Below are positions 59,755 to 63,072 of a stretch of 63,072 bases of DNA, piece after piece. Source of the DNA: a virus; the IMG/VR virus record IMGVR_UViG_3300025660_000448, positions 1-63,072 of that record; one strand, given 5' to 3'. The stretch's first letter is position 1. Each line of letters begins with the position of its first letter. The position numbers were made by a program, and so were the translations under genes. The notes beneath the pieces are model-generated. The model did no database searches. It saw nothing but the letters and a program-made list of their open reading frames with translations, and was not told the origin of the DNA.

Positions 59755-60194
59755 CCTTATCTAACACAATACGAGAACAAATTATTCAAGCAATGAAGTC
59801 GGGGGATACATTTGCTAGGGATGTTCTAAAATATGCAGTTAGCGAAATACAAGCGGCTCAGAGCAGGGCCAAGAATGGAATTTCCGAAGAAGACGAACAA
59901 AGAATTATTCGTAAAATAATTATTATGAATGAGGCAAATTTTGAGTATGCTGATTCTGAAGAAAAATTAGATACACTCAAAAAAGAGAATGAAATACTTA
60001 CAGCATTTCTTCCCGCTATGATGGACGCAGAAGAAATAATTGAACTTCTTAATCCACACCACCCAGACATAAAAAATTGTCCTTCAGATGGACAAGCAAT
60101 AGGGATTGCAATGAAGGCTTTAAAAGGTGGTGATAAAAAAGCTGATGGTAATATGGTCGTTAAAATTGTTAAAGAAATTAGAAGTGATATTTAG
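59751..60194 (+). CDS. YqeY/GatB-domain protein
   Basis: 147 residues. MTLSNTIREQIIQAMKSGDT, RDVLKYAVSEIQAAQSRAKN and a GatB-tail-like end (SDGQAIGIAMKALKGGDKKA) match the YqeY family (N-terminal helical and small GatB domains). YqeY proteins are tRNA-related of unknown exact function. Overlaps the previous gene by 4 bp. Confidence 0.78.
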   Translation: MTLSNTIREQIIQAMKSGDTFARDVLKYAVSEIQAAQSRAKNGISEEDEQRIIRKIIIMNEANFEYADSEEKLDTLKKENEILTAFLPAMMDAEEIIELLNPHHPDIKNCPSDGQAIGIAMKALKGGDKKADGNMVVKIVKEIRSDI

Positions 60195-60259
60195 AGGAAA
60201 GTTTTTACAAAAAATATACTCCGAAATACTATATAATTACAAGAAAGGAATTGTATAGT

Positions 60260-60841
60260 ATGCCAAGTAATTCTAAAGAATGGAGACGTAAAAAACTAGA
60301 AAAAGGATTATGTTATACATGTGGGAAAAACCCACATAATCCTAATAGAAAAGAATGTGAATCTTGTCGAAAAAAAAGAAACAAAAGACAAAGAGAAGAT
60401 TATCACAAAGGGACCAAAAGTACTAAAACAAAAAAAGCTTTATCTGACAAATATCAAAAGTTGAAAAAACAAGGATTATGTACTAAATGTGGCAAAAAAG
60501 AAACGATAAAAAATAAGACAACATGTAAACTATGTTCAGAAAGAGTGAAAATTCGTTATAACGAATTAAAAGATACTGTATTTGAAGGATATGGCGGTTA
60601 TTCTTGTAAATGTTGTGGAGAAACTATTAAAGAATTCCTCACATTAGACCATATCAATAATGATGGGGCTGAACATAGAAGAAAAATTTTTGGCGAAAAT
60701 GGTCGTCGGTGTGGGTCTGGAAGAACCTTATATCTTTGGATAATTCGAAATAACTTTCCTCCAATTTTTCAAGTATTGTGTTCTAATTGCAATTGGGGAA
60801 AAAGAATGAATGATGGTATATGCCCCCATGAATCGTATTGA
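60260..60841 (+). CDS. HNH endonuclease with zinc ribbons
   Basis: Start at ATG 60260 (MPSNSKEWRRKKLEKGLCYT), 193 residues. Three CxxC units precede the nuclease (LCYTCGKNPHN, CESCRKKR, LCTKCGKKE with CKLC). The HNH core is YSCKCCGETIKEFLTLDHIN, then NDGAEHRRKIFG and FQVLCSNCNWGKRMNDG. Such genes are free-standing mobile endonucleases. It overlaps the start of the next gene by 14 bp, an insertion-like position. Confidence 0.82.
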   Translation: MPSNSKEWRRKKLEKGLCYTCGKNPHNPNRKECESCRKKRNKRQREDYHKGTKSTKTKKALSDKYQKLKKQGLCTKCGKKETIKNKTTCKLCSERVKIRYNELKDTVFEGYGGYSCKCCGETIKEFLTLDHINNDGAEHRRKIFGENGRRCGSGRTLYLWIIRNNFPPIFQVLCSNCNWGKRMNDGICPHESY

Positions 60842-61817
60842 AATAACAAAAACAGGAATCAACTTCCTTTATCACGATGATGTGATTTTAAAAGAAACTG
60901 GAAATTGGTTCTATAGAACAACAGAAATAAAAAATGCATGGCCTTACTTCCGTGAGCTATGCACAATTGCCAATGGGGTAACATGGGAAGATTTGTTGAA
61001 TGTCATTTTAACAAACGAGTCTCTTAAGTATTTTGTAGAAACATGCTATCCACATTATCTTTTCGTCGCCCCTCTTAATGTTATTTCAAGAAATGTAATT
61101 GTTAAAAATCACAGCATTAGAATAGAACCCGTTTTATGCCCATCATCCGCAACAGATAAACCACTTATATTAGATGATAAAATAACAGTAAAAAACAATG
61201 ATAGAACCCCACTCCCAGCTTCTATGAAATGGACTCTTCTTGAAATTCTTGATATTTTATTCTCAAGTGCCAAATCTACATACTCCTGTTTTCTTTCTTA
61301 TGACGGTCTTAGGGATGAAGGCTATAATTTAATTCCCCATTCCGACACAATGACGTGTCTTATGTCTCATTGTGCAATATCTTCACAAACTACTCTGGGT
61401 GATATTTTTAGATTTGTAAATAACAATAAAATGTTAAAAGCTTTCATGAGCGAATATTCGTTATGCAACATAGCCCAGTTCCATAAAGCAGCCAAAACAA
61501 AACCTAATAGATTTTCTACCGATGTTAGATATTTACAAATAGGTTTATATGGGGAATTTTTCAGCAAAAAATTCTATATTGGAAGCAAATTTTATGGCGT
61601 AGCAAAGAAGCCAACCGGAACAGAAATAAGCGTTACAACAACTCCTTTGAATGAATTGGTCCATCTTCCCGTTTTAACAGATAATAAATTTACGATTAGA
61701 TTCGCTAGAAATTCCAAAACATTTGCTAGTTGTTTTAAAGATTTCACCATTCTAGATATTCTTCACGCCATTTATTGGGACATTGGATTACTATCCCCCG
61801 AAAGGTGCAGCAGATAA
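60828..61817 (+). CDS. Hypothetical phage protein
   Basis: Start at ATG 60828 (MNRIEITKTGINFLYHDDVI), 329 residues. ETGNWFYRTTEIKNAWPYFR and KWTLLEILDILFSS are distinctive, with another LGDIFRFVNNNKMLKAFMSE and FTILDILHAIYWDIGLLSPE suggesting a repeated helix pair. It ends in two terminator hairpins. No family recognised. Confidence 0.55.
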   Translation: MNRIEITKTGINFLYHDDVILKETGNWFYRTTEIKNAWPYFRELCTIANGVTWEDLLNVILTNESLKYFVETCYPHYLFVAPLNVISRNVIVKNHSIRIEPVLCPSSATDKPLILDDKITVKNNDRTPLPASMKWTLLEILDILFSSAKSTYSCFLSYDGLRDEGYNLIPHSDTMTCLMSHCAISSQTTLGDIFRFVNNNKMLKAFMSEYSLCNIAQFHKAAKTKPNRFSTDVRYLQIGLYGEFFSKKFYIGSKFYGVAKKPTGTEISVTTTPLNELVHLPVLTDNKFTIRFARNSKTFASCFKDFTILDILHAIYWDIGLLSPERCSR

Positions 61818-61837
61818 GGATTAGCTTATCTGCTGCA
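61806..61837 (+). terminator. Hairpin over the stop codon
   Basis: A 13-bp perfect stem (TGCAGCAGATAAG) around a 6-nt loop, overlapping the stop codon of the preceding gene. Confidence 0.6.
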
Positions 61838-61838
61838 T

Positions 61839-61895
61839 AAGAGGCCCGTTTCAATTATTGTGGTCATCCACACCCGTTCGTGTTGGGCCTCTTTT
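61839..61895 (+). terminator. Second terminator-type hairpin
   Basis: AAGAGGCCC at 61839-61847 pairs with GGGCCTCTT at 61885-61893; the 37-nt interval includes a small ACAC/GTGT stem, and TTGGTTT follows. With the preceding hairpin it isolates the 62000 gene. Confidence 0.55.
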
Positions 61896-61999
61896 GGTTT
61901 CCTTAAAGAAAACGCTTTATTTATAAACATCAAAGGTGGCTTTTAATTCAAAAAATAATAATAATCTATATATACATTTAAGTTAAGGAGAAACCAAAA

Positions 62000-62287
62000 A
62001 TGGCAGACAAAGGCAATGTTTTATTAGATTATGAAATTACCGATAATGAAATGGCATTCATCGGGGCAAACCGTCTTATAAAAGTATCAAATACAATGTT
62101 AGAGCAAGTTGAAAATTATCTTAGAGAGGTGAGAAAGATAGTTTCAACTTACGGTAAAGCCGAATTAATATTAGCTTTAGGGGCTACAGCGGCAACAGAA
62201 ATGCAAGGTCTATATAATAGAAGTACCGCTTTCATAGAAGGAACAGCGGCCGAAATAGTAGTGCCGCCAATAGAACCTGTTGTTTAA
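62000..62287 (+). CDS. Small virion-type protein, paralogue of 52578
   Basis: 95 residues. GNVLLDYEITDNEMAFIGAN, STYGKAELILALGATAATEM and YNRSTAFIEGTAAEIVVPPI align with the 91-residue protein at 52578. TTAAGGAGAAACC gives a strong ribosome-binding site and terminators insulate it. Likely an abundant small structural protein. Confidence 0.65.
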   Translation: MADKGNVLLDYEITDNEMAFIGANRLIKVSNTMLEQVENYLREVRKIVSTYGKAELILALGATAATEMQGLYNRSTAFIEGTAAEIVVPPIEPVV

Positions 62288-62334
62288 AGTTTATGTGATT
62301 CCCATACATAAAAACAAAAACTATTATGTGCGTC

Positions 62335-62413
62335 TATCAACAAATTGTTTCGGTGGGACAGATATAATGCAATCACACTCACACACCATGAGATAGTCTG
62401 TATCAAACTCATT
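62335..62413 (-). pseudogene. 79-bp fragment of the 55006 glycosyltransferase gene
   Basis: This segment matches 55401-55479 base for base apart from about 9 changes; on the - strand it would read NEFDTDYLMVCECDC and SVPPKQ. It abuts the metallophosphoesterase stop. It is a remnant of duplication or recombination. Confidence 0.75.
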
Positions 62414-63072
62414 TACCAATCTACACCTTTTAATTCTACTCTTTGATTAATGCCAACACACTGAAACCTCGTTTTACCAATATCAGCATGTTTAGTGAGG
62501 TGGTAATGTCCAAAGTACCATCGTTCCGGTTGCCATTTATCAAAGGCACATTCCAAAGCAAATTGGGTAGTTGTTTGCCAATGCCTTTTTGTCGAACGTG
62601 GAAATAGAGTGTATTGAGCAGTTGAGGGACACTCATGAGAAACCACAATGCGTGGTTTTATGTCTGCAAACATTTCAATCATTTTAAGAAGAGCTTTATA
62701 TTTAAGCTGCTCATAGTCCCACCAATCTATACCAATAGTTCTTCGCTCAAAATCAATAGAAAAAGCCCCGCTGATATAAAAGATTCCCGAATTCTCATCA
62801 TATCCATAATCTCCAACATAGTTGGGATGATTAGCAACAAACTTCCTATCGTCATGATTTCCGCATAAAAACTTGTGTTGTGGCATTGCAGGAATAGATT
62901 CTAAATCTTTACTCATTAGAGATTCCGCCAGAACTTTTCCCCGCTTGTTTTTTTCTGGAGGAAATCCCCAACCAAAATCACCAAGCTGAATAGAGCTACT
63001 AGCAGCCTTGATTCCTTTAGCCAAGTACCAATTAAAAGCACCGTGTATGTCACCTATAAAATACATAATCAT
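62413..63072 (-). CDS. Calcineurin-like metallophosphoesterase
   Basis: 219 residues, complete at the window edge if the ATG at 63066 (MYFIGDIHGAFNWYL) is the start; an earlier ATG at 63072 cannot be excluded, nor a start beyond the window. Dinuclear-metal motifs: GDIHG, QLGDFGWGFP, CGNHDDRK, VSHECPS and WYFGHYHLTKH are the classical order. It would cleave phosphodiesters or phosphomonoesters, such as cyclic nucleotides or nucleic-acid ends. Confidence 0.85.
   Translation of the reverse strand: MIMYFIGDIHGAFNWYLAKGIKAASSSIQLGDFGWGFPPEKNKRGKVLAESLMSKDLESIPAMPQHKFLCGNHDDRKFVANHPNYVGDYGYDENSGIFYISGAFSIDFERRTIGIDWWDYEQLKYKALLKMIEMFADIKPRIVVSHECPSTAQYTLFPRSTKRHWQTTTQFALECAFDKWQPERWYFGHYHLTKHADIGKTRFQCVGINQRVELKGVDW

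Overview
The window is AT-rich, very densely coded on both strands with many 1-11 bp overlaps, and carries phage hallmark genes throughout: UvsX-type recombinase, gp32-type ssDNA-binding protein, a gp41/DnaB-type helicase, UvsW-type helicase, a probable UvsY, tail-fibre-like proteins and at least five homing-endonuclease-like genes. It is best read as part of the genome of a large tailed (myovirus-like, T4-related in its recombination machinery) phage from an uncultured, probably aquatic, Gram-negative host. Gram-negative host: a HldE-like heptose enzyme and a GT9 glycosyltransferase. Exosortase-bearing host (Verrucomicrobia, Planctomycetes or some Proteobacteria): a protein with a PEP-CTERM sorting tail and one with a DUF642-like domain. 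No rRNA, tRNA or CRISPR array was recognised.

Layout. 1-5.0 kb: restriction-modification island (C5 methyltransferase, beta-class methyltransferase, probable PD-(D/E)XK restriction enzyme, M.EcoRI homologue, and the C-terminal stump of an EcoRI endonuclease whose front part is replaced by a GIY-YIG gene with its HTH partner). 5.1-12.8 kb: HldE-like enzyme and a + strand tail-fibre operon. 12.8-17.5 kb: - strand operon with a split-intein 'fractured' IMPDH/GMP reductase, a VSR-like homing nuclease between its halves, a cyclic-phosphate receiver protein, a DnaQ exonuclease and a queuosine-salvage-like protein. 17.6-18.9 kb: an HTH/nuclease mobile module. 18.9-24.8 kb: thymidylate synthase family gene, head/internal protein candidates, and a nucleotide-metabolism operon (DUF5664, dCMP deaminase, FmdB zinc ribbon, HIT). 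24.9-29.5 kb: mixed accessory genes including an amidoligase. 29.6-40.9 kb: - strand replication/recombination cluster (UvsX, gp32, UvsY-like, helicase, family A polymerase, RNase H) containing three small HExxH proteins. 40.9-41.4 kb: a structured divergent intergenic region. 41.4-44.3 kb: unknown + strand operon. 44.3-50.9 kb: a cluster of proteins sharing a short leader like the T4 capsid-targeting sequence, one an ADP-ribosyltransferase-like protein, interspersed with FkbM methyltransferase, phosphatase and P-loop kinase genes. 50.9-56.5 kb: a YadA-head-like repeat adhesin, sulfotransferase and glycosyltransferases. 56.6-63.1 kb: UvsW, DUF4326, a broken transglutaminase-like gene, YqeY-like, HNH and metallophosphoesterase genes.

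Most interesting: (i) the EcoRI island caught in decay, with an intact methyltransferase and a nuclease cut by a homing-type gene; (ii) the set of capsid-targeting-like leaders that predicts a packaged, injected protein arsenal including an Alt-like ADP-ribosyltransferase; (iii) the fractured IMPDH gene with an in-frame duplicated 3' end behind an amber stop; (iv) a PEP-CTERM protein on a phage; (v) two-gene HTH + nuclease mobile modules; (vi) candidate structured non-coding RNAs at 33.8 and 41.1 kb. All family assignments come from motifs read by eye; no database search was run.
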